Made by a program: the position numbers and the translations under genes. Shown in pieces: positions 1 through 4,971 of a DNA stretch of 6,569 nt (the first letter of the stretch is position 1; the number at the start of each line of letters is the position of its first letter). Under the pieces are notes generated by a model. It ran no database searches and was not told the origin of the DNA. It saw nothing but the letters and a program-made list of their open reading frames with translations. Where the stretch lies: NCBI GenBank assembly GCA_030838305.1, contig JAUTWY010000069.1, positions 1 through 6,569 on the forward strand, given 5' to 3'. This stretch comes from Acidobacteriaceae bacterium. GTDB lineage: Bacteria; Acidobacteriota; Terriglobia; Terriglobales; Acidobacteriaceae.

Positions 1-93
1 CAAATTAACGCGAGGACACGTCGGCAATAGCAATAATCCTGCTGACGAAATGGTCTTAGCATCTGAGACAACTCGTCGGAGCACACAAACAAT

Positions 94-352
94 ATGCAGC
101 GGAACAAGATCATCTCCATAGTGGCGTTGGCAACGATTGGCCCGGCTTCACCGACCGGGGCATTCGCTCGCGGTGGAGGCGGCGGGCACGGAGGACGCGG
201 ATTTGGCGGGCGCGGATTCGGCTCTTTCGGACCATACGTCTGCGGTGACTATCCCTACTACTATAATGGTGACTACGAGGGAGGCTGCTTGTCTGGTCAC
301 TCGGCGGCTCCTGACTCGCTACGGTTGGCGCGGCCGTCGCGTCGGCCTGTGA
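94..352 (+). pseudogene. Glycine-rich small exported protein, frameshifted near its C-terminus
   Basis: The frame opens at ATG 94 with a signal peptide (residues 1 to about 25, ending GAFA before RGGGGG). A Gly/Arg-rich stretch (26-44) and a Tyr-rich stretch with two Cys (50 and 65) follow. This resembles short glycine-rich exported proteins of unknown function common in Bradyrhizobium. Those usually end with a basic tail built like CYLVxRRVxTPYGWR. Here that tail (CLVTRRLLTRYGWRGRRVGL, stop at 350-352) lies in the next frame, while the starting frame runs on to 405 with unrelated residues. One extra base around 285-292 explains both, so I read this as a single-base frameshift or sequencing error. 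A possible GGAG (78-81) is 12 bases from the ATG, which is weak. The family is recalled from pattern, and its function is unknown. Confidence 0.6.
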
Positions 353-423
353 CTGACTCCTTCAGCGAAGACCCGCTGGCAGGCCGGCGGACGCTTGACC
401 TCTAAGCACCTCTGGAGTCGCTC

Positions 424-471
424 ATGTCCAATGGTTCTAGTACGACTCTTGCCGGGAGTTGGTTCATATGA
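424..471 (+). CDS. Possible 15-codon leader peptide coupled to the next gene
   Basis: ATG 424 is preceded by GGAG at 414-417 (6-base spacing). It opens 15 codons (MSNGSSTTLAGSWFI) ending in TGA at 469-471. That stop overlaps the start of the membrane-protein gene as ATGA (468-471), the usual layout for translational coupling. There is no recognisable peptide family and no attenuator. Chance is a real alternative for so short a frame. Confidence 0.25.
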   Translation: MSNGSSTTLAGSWFI

Positions 472-671
472 GTTCCTTGCTGGGTTTCGTTACCCTCATC
501 GGTAGTGCGACTGAGCAGGTTCTTGGCTACTTAGAGCATCACCACTGGTTTTTTGGGGTGCTAGTACTTGGCTATATATTTCACCTTCACGACAAAAGCC
601 TGCATGCCAGATTTGACGCGCTCGATAAACGGCTTGATGAAATCAGGAAGCGTCTTGCTTGTGGTAACTGA
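468..671 (+). CDS. Small one-span membrane protein with amphipathic C-terminal helix
   Basis: This is a 67-residue protein of unknown function. I chose ATG 468 because GGGAG at 454-458 sits 9 bases upstream. A TTG at 459 would abut that site directly and add only three residues. Residues about 27-41 (WFFGVLVLGYIFHL) form one membrane span. Residues about 45-64 carry a charged heptad-like pattern (LHARFDALDKRLDEIRKRL) that could form a short coiled coil on the cytoplasmic side. The layout of a short N-terminus, one span and a helical basic tail recalls many small bacterial inner-membrane proteins, but I cannot assign a family. The start overlaps the stop of a possible leader peptide. The glycine-rich pseudogene upstream is on the same strand, with a gap of about 115 bases. 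The start is fairly secure; function is unknown. Confidence 0.55.
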   Translation: MSSLLGFVTLIGSATEQVLGYLEHHHWFFGVLVLGYIFHLHDKSLHARFDALDKRLDEIRKRLACGN

Positions 672-752
672 CCGCCGGCGGCGTGTTCACACGACGGCGA
701 CGCTGCTTCAGTGCGAAAATGAGTGCGAATCCAGATAACATTGACGAGACAT

Positions 753-770
753 GGCCGCGAGCTCGCGGCC
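753..770. repeat. 18-bp perfect GC-rich palindrome
   Basis: GGCCGCGAGCTCGCGGCC reads identically on both strands with no spacer. It lies between the membrane-protein gene and a decayed minus-strand reading frame. It could be a protein-binding site or a cruciform. No T-tract follows on either strand, so it is not a standard terminator. Confidence 0.5.
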
Positions 771-825
771 CGCTCAGGACAATCATCTGCGGGGCGAGGC
801 ACAAAAGCCGTGCCGGCAAGCGGGC

Positions 826-1007
826 TTATTTGCCATCCAGGAATGTATATTGTTTGGAGCAACAATATATTTCGCGCACGAGCTGACGCTCATCCAGTTC
901 ACGCAAGCTCATAGAGCAAGCATCGCAGGCACGCGCAACCGGTGCCGAAATGGCATCGACGGCAATCAATGCGCAAAGACACAGCGGTCGCTTGAACGCA
1001 ACTTCAC
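826..1007 (-). pseudogene. Probable remnant of a small Cys-containing exported protein
   Basis: On the minus strand an open frame ending in TAA (826-828) reads FKRPLCLCALIAV, then AISAPVARA, then CDACSMSLRELDERQLVREI and a short Cys-containing tail. A Lys-Arg n-region, a hydrophobic core and an A-x-A site followed by a Cys-rich mature part look like a signal peptide on a short exported protein. No ATG lies at the right place in frame. A GTG at 1005-1007 begins M-K but is one base out of frame. I therefore read it as a gene that lost its start by a small indel, or as a chance frame. No good Shine-Dalgarno is visible. Its family is not recognised. Confidence 0.3.
846..869. repeat. AT-rich hairpin, 9-bp stem, 6-base loop
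   Basis: TATATTGTT (846-854) and AACAATATA (861-869) are exact inverted repeats around TGGAGC. The hairpin lies at the C-terminal end of the decayed minus-strand frame. On the plus strand it is followed by a short T run, but the stem is too AT-rich to call a terminator. Confidence 0.45.
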
Positions 1008-1106
1008 GATTTCGCGCGCTGAGGAATATCGAAAAATAGATTCGAGTCTTTCTGTCTGAGGCCCGCGCATGTGCGCACTGGGTCAACGACGTGGAGGAAT
1101 TCGACA

Positions 1107-1172
1107 ATGACTGACTTCAAACTGCTTAGCGTGGCTGCGATTCTGTCAACAGCGCGGGCCGAGTCAATGTGA
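1107..1172 (+). pseudogene. Stub of an MTKFK-type small exported protein gene
   Basis: A good ribosome site (GGAGG, 1093-1097) is followed by ATG 1107 and the start MTDFKLLSVAAILSTARAES. A stop comes at 1170-1172 after 21 residues. The first 13 residues match the signal-peptide start of the genes at 3807 (MTKFKVLSAALIA) and 5220 on the minus strand (MTKLGLLSAVAIL). The rest of the hydrophobic core, the cleavage site and the mature protein are missing. This fits an internal deletion plus decay, leaving only the translation start and half of a signal peptide. No mature domain is recognisable downstream before the next gene at 1234. Confidence 0.55.
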
Positions 1173-1233
1173 ACCATCCAGAAAACAGCGATTTGCAGCT
1201 TCTTAGGGTTGGATCGAGCGAAGGGAGAGCAAT

Positions 1234-1461
1234 ATGCCGGCGTCGGACTCGCTCTTTTGCTTCACGTCCAACAAAATCGATAGTAATTTTTGTCCAAATT
1301 GCCGCGCCCCGATGCTTGTTCGAGTTGGACTGGACTCGAGCGCACGGACGTTTGAATGCTTCAATTGCGATAAGGTTGTAGTGATACCGGCTGATCGGTC
1401 GGAACTCTCTTTGAGAGCCGGGGCTGGGATACTCGATCCACCTACAGCGCATCCGAAATAA
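1234..1461 (+). CDS. Small zinc-ribbon protein, function unknown
   Basis: This is a 75-residue protein. AGGGAG (1222-1227) lies 6 bases before ATG 1234, so the start is well supported. Two CxxC pairs, C20-P-N-C23 and C42-F-N-C45, are separated by 18 residues. This matches a zinc ribbon in which four Cys bind one Zn. The motif CPxCxxPM, then a basic/hydrophobic stretch, then RTFEC, is typical of short single-domain proteins abundant in Bradyrhizobium and relatives. Their role is not established, and nucleic-acid binding or a structural role is inference. There is no signal peptide, so it should be cytoplasmic. Residues after about 50 (IPADRSELSLRAGAGILDPP) show no domain. It stands alone, with a 630-base gene-poor stretch downstream. 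Confidence 0.75.
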   Translation: MPASDSLFCFTSNKIDSNFCPNCRAPMLVRVGLDSSARTFECFNCDKVVVIPADRSELSLRAGAGILDPPTAHPK

Positions 1462-1552
1462 AACGCAAGACTGGCGCTGGTAATTACTGGCTGGTGGCCC
1501 GTCCGCAAGAACAATCGGCGTCGGCGAACTCTTTGGATGCTGAGCGGCGGCC

Positions 1553-1566
1553 TCAGAATATTCTGA
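1553..1566. promoter_or_regulatory. 14-bp perfect palindrome, possible operator
   Basis: TCAGAATATTCTGA is its own reverse complement. It is AT-rich in its centre, the size of a dimeric repressor site, and lies about 90 bases after the zinc-ribbon gene. No promoter is identified next to it, so the regulatory reading is a guess. Confidence 0.25.
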
Positions 1567-1661
1567 ATGCGCCGTTCCGGTAAGACGTGGGCGAGGTGGT
1601 GCCGGGACGCATTAACGTCGGAGAAGATACGCCTTCGCGGTTCACCAACAACTGAATAAAG

Positions 1662-1695
1662 AGCGTCTCAGCCAGGGGCGAATGGCTGAGACGCT
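1662..1695. terminator. Strong 12-bp-stem hairpin, possible two-way terminator
   Basis: AGCGTCTCAGCC (1662-1673) and GGCTGAGACGCT (1684-1695) pair exactly around a 10-base loop. A runs lie before the stem (AATAAAG) and only TTT after it. The polar tracts are therefore short, and termination is plausible but not certain on either strand. It lies 200 bases after the zinc-ribbon stop. It could instead be a repeat element. Confidence 0.5.
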
Positions 1696-2154
1696 TTGGA
1701 GGTTTCGCCGGCCGAGCGGCTCCGGCGAACGTGCAACTGGAACGCCGTCACGCTGCCCTCCGATAACAAGACTGACATTCAGGTATCGATATTCCTGAAT
1801 TCTCGCTTCTATTTCCAAAACGCCTTGCGACCGTACCTCTGGATGCGCGATTCCTTACCAGAAGCGGAGATGCATTCTAACGCCGTCGACGGACACGTGC
1901 CCGTCCTTGGATCGAAGGCTGCATTCCGTCACCGCTTCAATCCAGACAATAAACAATGGACTCCGTCTGCCTCACGTAATCGTTCCAATGCGCCACCATC
2001 GAAAACCGAGAAAGCTGGAATAAGACCTTCCCGCAGCAAGTCTTCTCACTAGCCGCACGATCCCGTTTCGTGCCGATGCGAGAGAAAGAACATGCGCCGG
2101 AATTGCATTCAGCCCAAAAACGCCAAGTCGCTACTACTCGTGATCGGAATTCGA

Positions 2155-2403
2155 ATGGCAAGACTTTTGCCCGTTGCGGCGCTCGCATTTGGCCTGGCTG
2201 CTTCTTTGTCCCCAAAGCCTGTTCACGCTCAGGAATATCCATGGTGCGTGTCGCGAGAAGGTTACCTCTATTGCTTCTATAGAACACAGGAGCAATGTCA
2301 GTGGACAGCATCGGGCATCGGCGGCTGTGCCTTGAATCCGCGTTTGCTTTTCCCGGACAAGCCGCGCGATTCCAACCAAAATCTATTGAGTCACGAGAAA
2401 TAG
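2155..2403 (+). CDS. Exported DUF3551-family small protein
   Basis: This is an 82-residue protein from ATG 2155. Residues 1-25 (MARLLPVAALAFGLAASLSP then KPVHA) form a standard Sec signal peptide, with cleavage expected before QEYPWC. The mature part has the DUF3551 hallmarks: YPWC near its N-terminus (C31), a second Cys (C40), then RTQEQCQWTASGIGGCALNP with C48 and C58. In the family this region reads like FxTxEQCxxTxxGxGGxCxxNP. The four Cys probably make two disulfides in the periplasm. The role is unknown. The family is expanded in Bradyrhizobium. ATG 2092 in the same frame would add 21 residues, but it pushes the signal peptide inward and its ribosome site (GAGAGAAAG) is poor, so 2155 is preferred. 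The stop precedes the b561 start by 155 bases on the same strand. The C-terminal tail after residue 66 is charged and unlike the Pro-rich tail common in the family. Confidence 0.75.
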   Translation: MARLLPVAALAFGLAASLSPKPVHAQEYPWCVSREGYLYCFYRTQEQCQWTASGIGGCALNPRLLFPDKPRDSNQNLLSHEK

Positions 2404-2558
2404 ATGAGTTTTCCTGACCAGGACGACCTCATCCAGGATGGATGAAAGGTTGCGGAGAACCATTGCCACTTCTGCAAACCGGGATACGAAACGCCTGCTC
2501 GGCGAACCGGTGCCTCACACGGCGAACCAACACCAAGCAGCTGAAAGCAAGAATCATC

Positions 2559-3161
2559 ATGGCCAAACAACTACACTATGGAACAACCGCGAAGGTATTT
2601 CACTGGCTGGTCGTGGCACTCCTCGTTGTGCAGTATCCGCTCGGCAAGTTCATGCCGGACATTCACCGTGGAATGAAACCTGGCGATGCGATGACGTTCC
2701 ATATTTCCTTTGGAATCACTATTCTCGCGCTCATTGTTTTGCGTCTTCTCTGGCGCATCACCCATCCCGTCGCACCAGCCAGTTCGCTTCCAGCCTGGCA
2801 ACAGCTGGTGTCCGAGGCGGTGCACTGGCTGCTCTATGGGCTCGTTCTTGCGACTACGATGACGGGCTGGATATTTGCGTCCGAGCGTGGCTGGTCGATC
2901 CGGCTGTTCTTTGCGATCCCTCTCCCGACGTTGCCGACAGAAGGCTCGCTGCTCGCAAATTCGATCGGGAAGTGGCACGGGACTATGGAATGGGCGTTGC
3001 TCCTGGTGATCGGCGCCCACGTGGCGGCAGCAATGGCGCACACGTTCATATTTCGCGACCGGATCATGCAGCGGATGCTGCCCGAGAAGCCGACGGTCGT
3101 GCGAACCAAAGGCCTGAAGCCGGAGGTCGTAGTGATGAAGCCAGCGCAGGATGGCGTGTGA
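2559..3161 (+). CDS. Cytochrome b561, YodB/CybB-type membrane haem protein
   Basis: This 200-residue inner-membrane protein is the usual length for the bacterial b561 family (about 175-200). Four membrane spans are visible, near residues 15-30, 48-66, 88-106 and 143-163. The expected bis-His haem b ligands are all present: H15 in KVFHWLVVALL, H48 in TFHISFG, H140 in KWHGTMEW and H154 in IGAHVAAA. They sit at nearly the spacing of E. coli CybB (13, 47, 137, 151 from memory). The protein passes electrons between the quinone pool and a partner. E. coli CybB is a superoxide:ubiquinone oxidoreductase, but that activity cannot be read from sequence. I start at ATG 2559 because MAKQLHYGTTAKVFHW is the family N-terminus. 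Upstream in-frame codons from 2442 are Cys/Arg-rich and not conserved in type. The ribosome site is weak. The basic tail after residue 165 is probably cytoplasmic. No YceI or other redox partner is adjacent. Confidence 0.93.
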   Translation: MAKQLHYGTTAKVFHWLVVALLVVQYPLGKFMPDIHRGMKPGDAMTFHISFGITILALIVLRLLWRITHPVAPASSLPAWQQLVSEAVHWLLYGLVLATTMTGWIFASERGWSIRLFFAIPLPTLPTEGSLLANSIGKWHGTMEWALLLVIGAHVAAAMAHTFIFRDRIMQRMLPEKPTVVRTKGLKPEVVVMKPAQDGV

Positions 3162-3166
3162 GCTAA

Positions 3167-3208
3167 TGATCCGGGCTTCCCGACACGGGTTGCCTGATCC
3201 GGGTTGCC
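3167..3208. repeat. Three tandem 14-bp repeat units directly after the b561 gene
   Basis: The units are TGATCCGGGCTTCC (3167-3180), CGACACGGGTTGCC (3181-3194) and TGATCCGGGTTGCC (3195-3208). Units 1 and 3 match at 12 of 14 bases and units 2 and 3 at 11 of 14. A partial echo (GAACCGGGC) follows. The array starts 6 bases after the b561 stop. Confidence 0.6.
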
Positions 3209-3277
3209 GAACCGGGCAAGAAGCGATCTAGCTTGAATAATCGATCTTCTGGGTCAGCAGAGAATTGCGATGCCAGT

Positions 3278-3559
3278 TCAGGCACCATCATCTGTCTCGC
3301 GGCGCCACGCATCGCCAAATGCCCTTCGCGCGCGCGCCAGACGCGACATGACCGTGCCAATCGGCAGGGCCGTGATATCGGAAATTTGATGATAGGAGAG
3401 CCATTGTTGCTGACAACCGGCTCGTCGTTTGCCCGGCTTCCTCTTGGACTTTATCCAATGTCTTAACGAGGAGACCGAACCGGCGGTAGTGTTATTCCTA
3501 CGGATGCCGACATGCCTCGATCCGGAAAATGCACCGACTCGCCGAGCGAGAGGTCGCAT
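3278..3559 (-). pseudogene. C-terminal (region 4) remnant of an ECF sigma factor
   Basis: The last 41 residues (3278-3403) read WLSYHQISDITALPIGTVMS then RLARARRAFGDAW. This is the helix-turn-helix of sigma region 4 in ECF sigma factors (family pattern LSYxEIAxxxxxPxGTVxSRLxRAR), which binds the -35 element. The frame stays open upstream to an ATG at 3557-3559. The 52 residues before the HTH are basic and show no region 2 (-10 recognition and core binding). A normal ECF sigma factor has about 160-190 residues, so the front two thirds are missing or scrambled. A strong AAAAGGAGG site (plus-strand 3574-3582) lies 14 bases before that ATG, rather far but notable. No convincing anti-sigma gene follows. 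This is most likely a decayed or rearranged sigma gene. A short expressed HTH protein is the alternative. Confidence 0.6.
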
Positions 3560-3806
3560 CGCCTGTTTGACGACCTCCTTTTGTGATCGATGAATTGTAA
3601 TCACGTGAATGTTAGTCGTCGGTACTGATGCCAATCCCGGCAAGCGAAGTTCGCCGGAATAAACCGATCGCCTATCCAGTCTCCTGATTGATGCGGAATA
3701 GCAAAACCATCTTATCGGCTCTGTGGCTCCGCAATCGCCGGAAGCCAAACCCACAATCCCAAAGAGACAAGTGGTATTGGCTTTTCATATCCAATGGAGA
3801 AATCGA
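3560..3806. other. Intergenic region between divergent units
   Basis: I see no gene here. It holds the AAAAGGAGG site of the minus-strand sigma remnant and should carry the promoter of the exported-protein gene at 3807. No clear -35/-10 pair is visible. Confidence 0.4.
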
Positions 3807-4046
3807 ATGACGAAGTTCAAAGTTCTGTCGGCTGCACTGATCGCCGCAGCCACTCTCGCAACTCCCGCTTTGGCTCGCCAGAGCGATGTAACCTCGCGGC
3901 ACCCCGCACAGGACGCCAATGCAGGCGCCTCCGCCACTGCCCGTTACATCAATGGCCGCCTCTGCATTCCAGCGCCGCGCGTCGGCGCATTTGCCACAGC
4001 GCCCTGGGGCGGGGACAATGTCCCTTGCGAGCCTGCGTCGTATTGA
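3807..4046 (+). CDS. Small exported protein, MTKFK signal type, 79 residues
   Basis: GGAGA (3796-3800) sits 6 bases before ATG 3807. Residues 1-24 (MTKFKVLSAALIAAATLATP, then ALAR) are a clear signal peptide with an A-L-A cleavage site. The 55-residue mature part contains ARYINGRLCIPAPRVGAFAT, then APWGGDNVPCEPASY. Two Cys (53 and 74) could form one disulfide in the periplasm. The NGRLCIPAPRVGAFATAPW block is familiar from short hypothetical exported proteins of Bradyrhizobium. I know of no function. In-frame codons from 3723 are open, but the ribosome site and signal peptide fix the start at 3807. A GC-rich hairpin follows 16 bases after the stop. Confidence 0.8.
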   Translation: MTKFKVLSAALIAAATLATPALARQSDVTSRHPAQDANAGASATARYINGRLCIPAPRVGAFATAPWGGDNVPCEPASY

Positions 4047-4061
4047 GTCGATGAGCAGCGA

Positions 4062-4093
4062 GCCCAGGGCTAGACCCGCGGGCTGCCCTGGGC
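4062..4093 (+). terminator. GC-rich hairpin just after the exported-protein gene
   Basis: GCCCAGGGC (4062-4070) and GCCCTGGGC (4085-4093) pair exactly as a 9-bp stem around a 14-base loop, starting 16 bases after the stop at 4046. There is no T-tract after it, so intrinsic termination is only a possibility. An mRNA 3'-end stabiliser would fit equally well. Confidence 0.4.
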
Positions 4094-4350
4094 CGCTCGA
4101 TCAAACCGATTCGACGCCAACCGGCGAACGCCATTGCTCTGCCGCGGCTTGGAAAGCGGTCGGCGGCAAGTGCGGACCGGTGACTAGTGCACGATACCGG
4201 TTCGCTGGCGACAACGCTCGGCTCTATACTGAACTCTGCGCAGAGAAGTGGATCGTCGCCGCGCTGCTGCAGAACAATCCGGAGCGAGCGCCCCAAAGCA
4301 ACAGTCGCCAGCGCGAATTCTCGCGTAGAAAAGGAAAATGGAGAATCACT
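4094..4350. other. No confident gene; unusually long open frame leading into the next gene
   Basis: Plus-strand frame 1 is open without a stop from before 4051 through the start of the next gene at 4351. ATG 4051 would give about 100 extra residues including HCSAAAWKAVGGKCGPV and LYTELCAEKWIVAALLQNN. Its third positions are about 68% G/C over 62 codons. I recognise no family, and ATG 4051 has no good ribosome site. It may be an eroded gene. Confidence 0.3.
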
Positions 4351-4665
4351 ATGACTGGACTCAAGACGCTCGTCGCGGCAGCTCTGATATCGACAATCTC
4401 GACAACGTGTGCACTAGCGCAGGCTGCAATCTCTGAACCGGGAGCTTTTCAGGCACAGTTTCCAAATCGGGATGTACTGAATGGAGGTGCACTAACTCCT
4501 GCAGGCAGAATGGGCTTGGAGCTACCTGGTGGGGCTTCCACGGCAAACAATGCTCATGCGGCGATGGGCGGCGCTAGCCCCTCATTCCGGGCCCAGCGCT
4601 ATCACTCCTACGAGCCCGCAACCGACACACTCCTCGGCTATGATGGTCGCCGCCATTCTCGGTGA
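4351..4665 (+). CDS. Exported BA14K-like small protein
   Basis: This is a 104-residue protein. GGAGA (4340-4344) precedes ATG 4351 at good spacing. Residues 1-24 (MTGLKTLVAAALISTISTTC then ALAQ) form a signal peptide with A-L-A cleavage. The mature N-terminus AISEPGAFQAQFPNRDVLNG is of a type common after MTKFK-like signal peptides in Bradyrhizobium. The last 24 residues, AQRYHSYEPATDTLLGYDGR then RHSR, match the BA14K end motif (family pattern C..RYRSYDPxTGTYLGxDGxRxPC). BA14K is known from a Brucella immunoreactive surface protein with lectin-like activity, so a periplasmic or surface place is likely. Oddly, both Cys usually framing that motif are absent here (A81 and the terminal R104 stand where Cys is usual). 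The upstream frame is open, but the start at 4351 is strongly supported. Sugar binding cannot be inferred. Confidence 0.78.
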   Translation: MTGLKTLVAAALISTISTTCALAQAAISEPGAFQAQFPNRDVLNGGALTPAGRMGLELPGGASTANNAHAAMGGASPSFRAQRYHSYEPATDTLLGYDGRRHSR

Positions 4666-4808
4666 ATGCGAGTCACAGGCTGAACCTGAGCAATACAATG
4701 AGCAACTGCGCCCCCATCCGCTCCGGGTCCAAAAGCGTCGCCACTTGTCCGTTCTGCACAGGTCGAATCCGATCGAGACCGGTTCCGCGTAGCGGGGTTA
4801 AGCTTGTG

Positions 4809-4951
4809 ATGGCCGCGCTATCCCTTGTCGACATAGTCGCGCTCGATCTCACAGCCGGTAAGTTTTGGTCTCGGTCGATCACGTCCCGCAAGGTGTGACC
4901 GTCGTAGGGGTTGCCCGGAAATGCCCTGGGATGCAGGACGAACTGAGCGGG
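4809..4951 (-). mobile_element. Fragment of an IS5-family transposase, frameshifted
   Basis: On the minus strand 4951-4868 reads PAQFVLHPRAFPGNPYDGHT then LRDVIDRD. After a small indel, 4865-4821 reads KLTGCEIERDYVDKG. The two join as the DDE transposase stretch known in IS5-family elements (GNPYDGHTL ... LTGxEIxxAYVDKGYRGH). In the second frame the codon expected to be Tyr is TAG (4818-4820) and is followed by RGH codons. The fragment thus has a frameshift and a stop. Nothing transposase-like continues at either side, and I see no terminal inverted repeats. It covers perhaps a tenth of the element and must be inactive. Its upstream edge lies about 20 bases from the stop of the minus-strand exported-protein gene. 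Confidence 0.8.
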
Positions 4952-4971
4952 CCGCCGCAGCTCGCCAGAGG

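Larger units (their letters stand above)
1462..2091. other. Gene-poor stretch with a palindrome, a hairpin and one unassigned open frame
   Basis: No confident gene is seen on either strand. The stretch holds a 14-bp palindrome (1553-1566) and a strong hairpin (1662-1695). A plus-strand frame is open from TTG 1696 to a TAG at 2050-2052 (118 codons). Its third codon positions are about 70% G/C over the 80 codons I counted, so it may be an eroded gene. It has no ATG before codon 49, no ribosome site outside the hairpin, and no motif I recognise. A plus-strand frame around 1461-1584 without a start ends PQNILNAPFR and is also unassigned. Confidence 0.35.

Noticed and set aside
2403..2433. Terminator after the DUF3551 gene (GATGAG/CTCATC)
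   Set aside because: Only a 6-bp outer stem with a large loop and no T-tract; the inner CCTG/CAGG leaves a 2-base loop that cannot form.
2442..2558. 39-residue N-terminal extension of cytochrome b561
   Set aside because: The family starts at MAKQLHYGTTAKVFHW; upstream residues are Cys/Arg-rich and carry no targeting signal.
2438..3166. 242-codon plus-strand frame overlapping the b561 gene
   Set aside because: It is an out-of-frame shadow of the b561 gene; its residues are Arg/Ala/His-rich without motifs.
3163..3293. Anti-sigma gene after the sigma remnant (minus-strand MMVPELASQF frame)
   Set aside because: The ATG overlaps the sigma stop region as anti-sigma genes often do, but the roughly 42 residues show no zinc-binding anti-sigma motif (HxxxCxxC) or membrane span.
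4741..4800. tRNA-like GGTCGAATCC element
   Set aside because: It looks like a T-arm for a few bases, but no acceptor stem, D-arm or anticodon arm can be placed around it.
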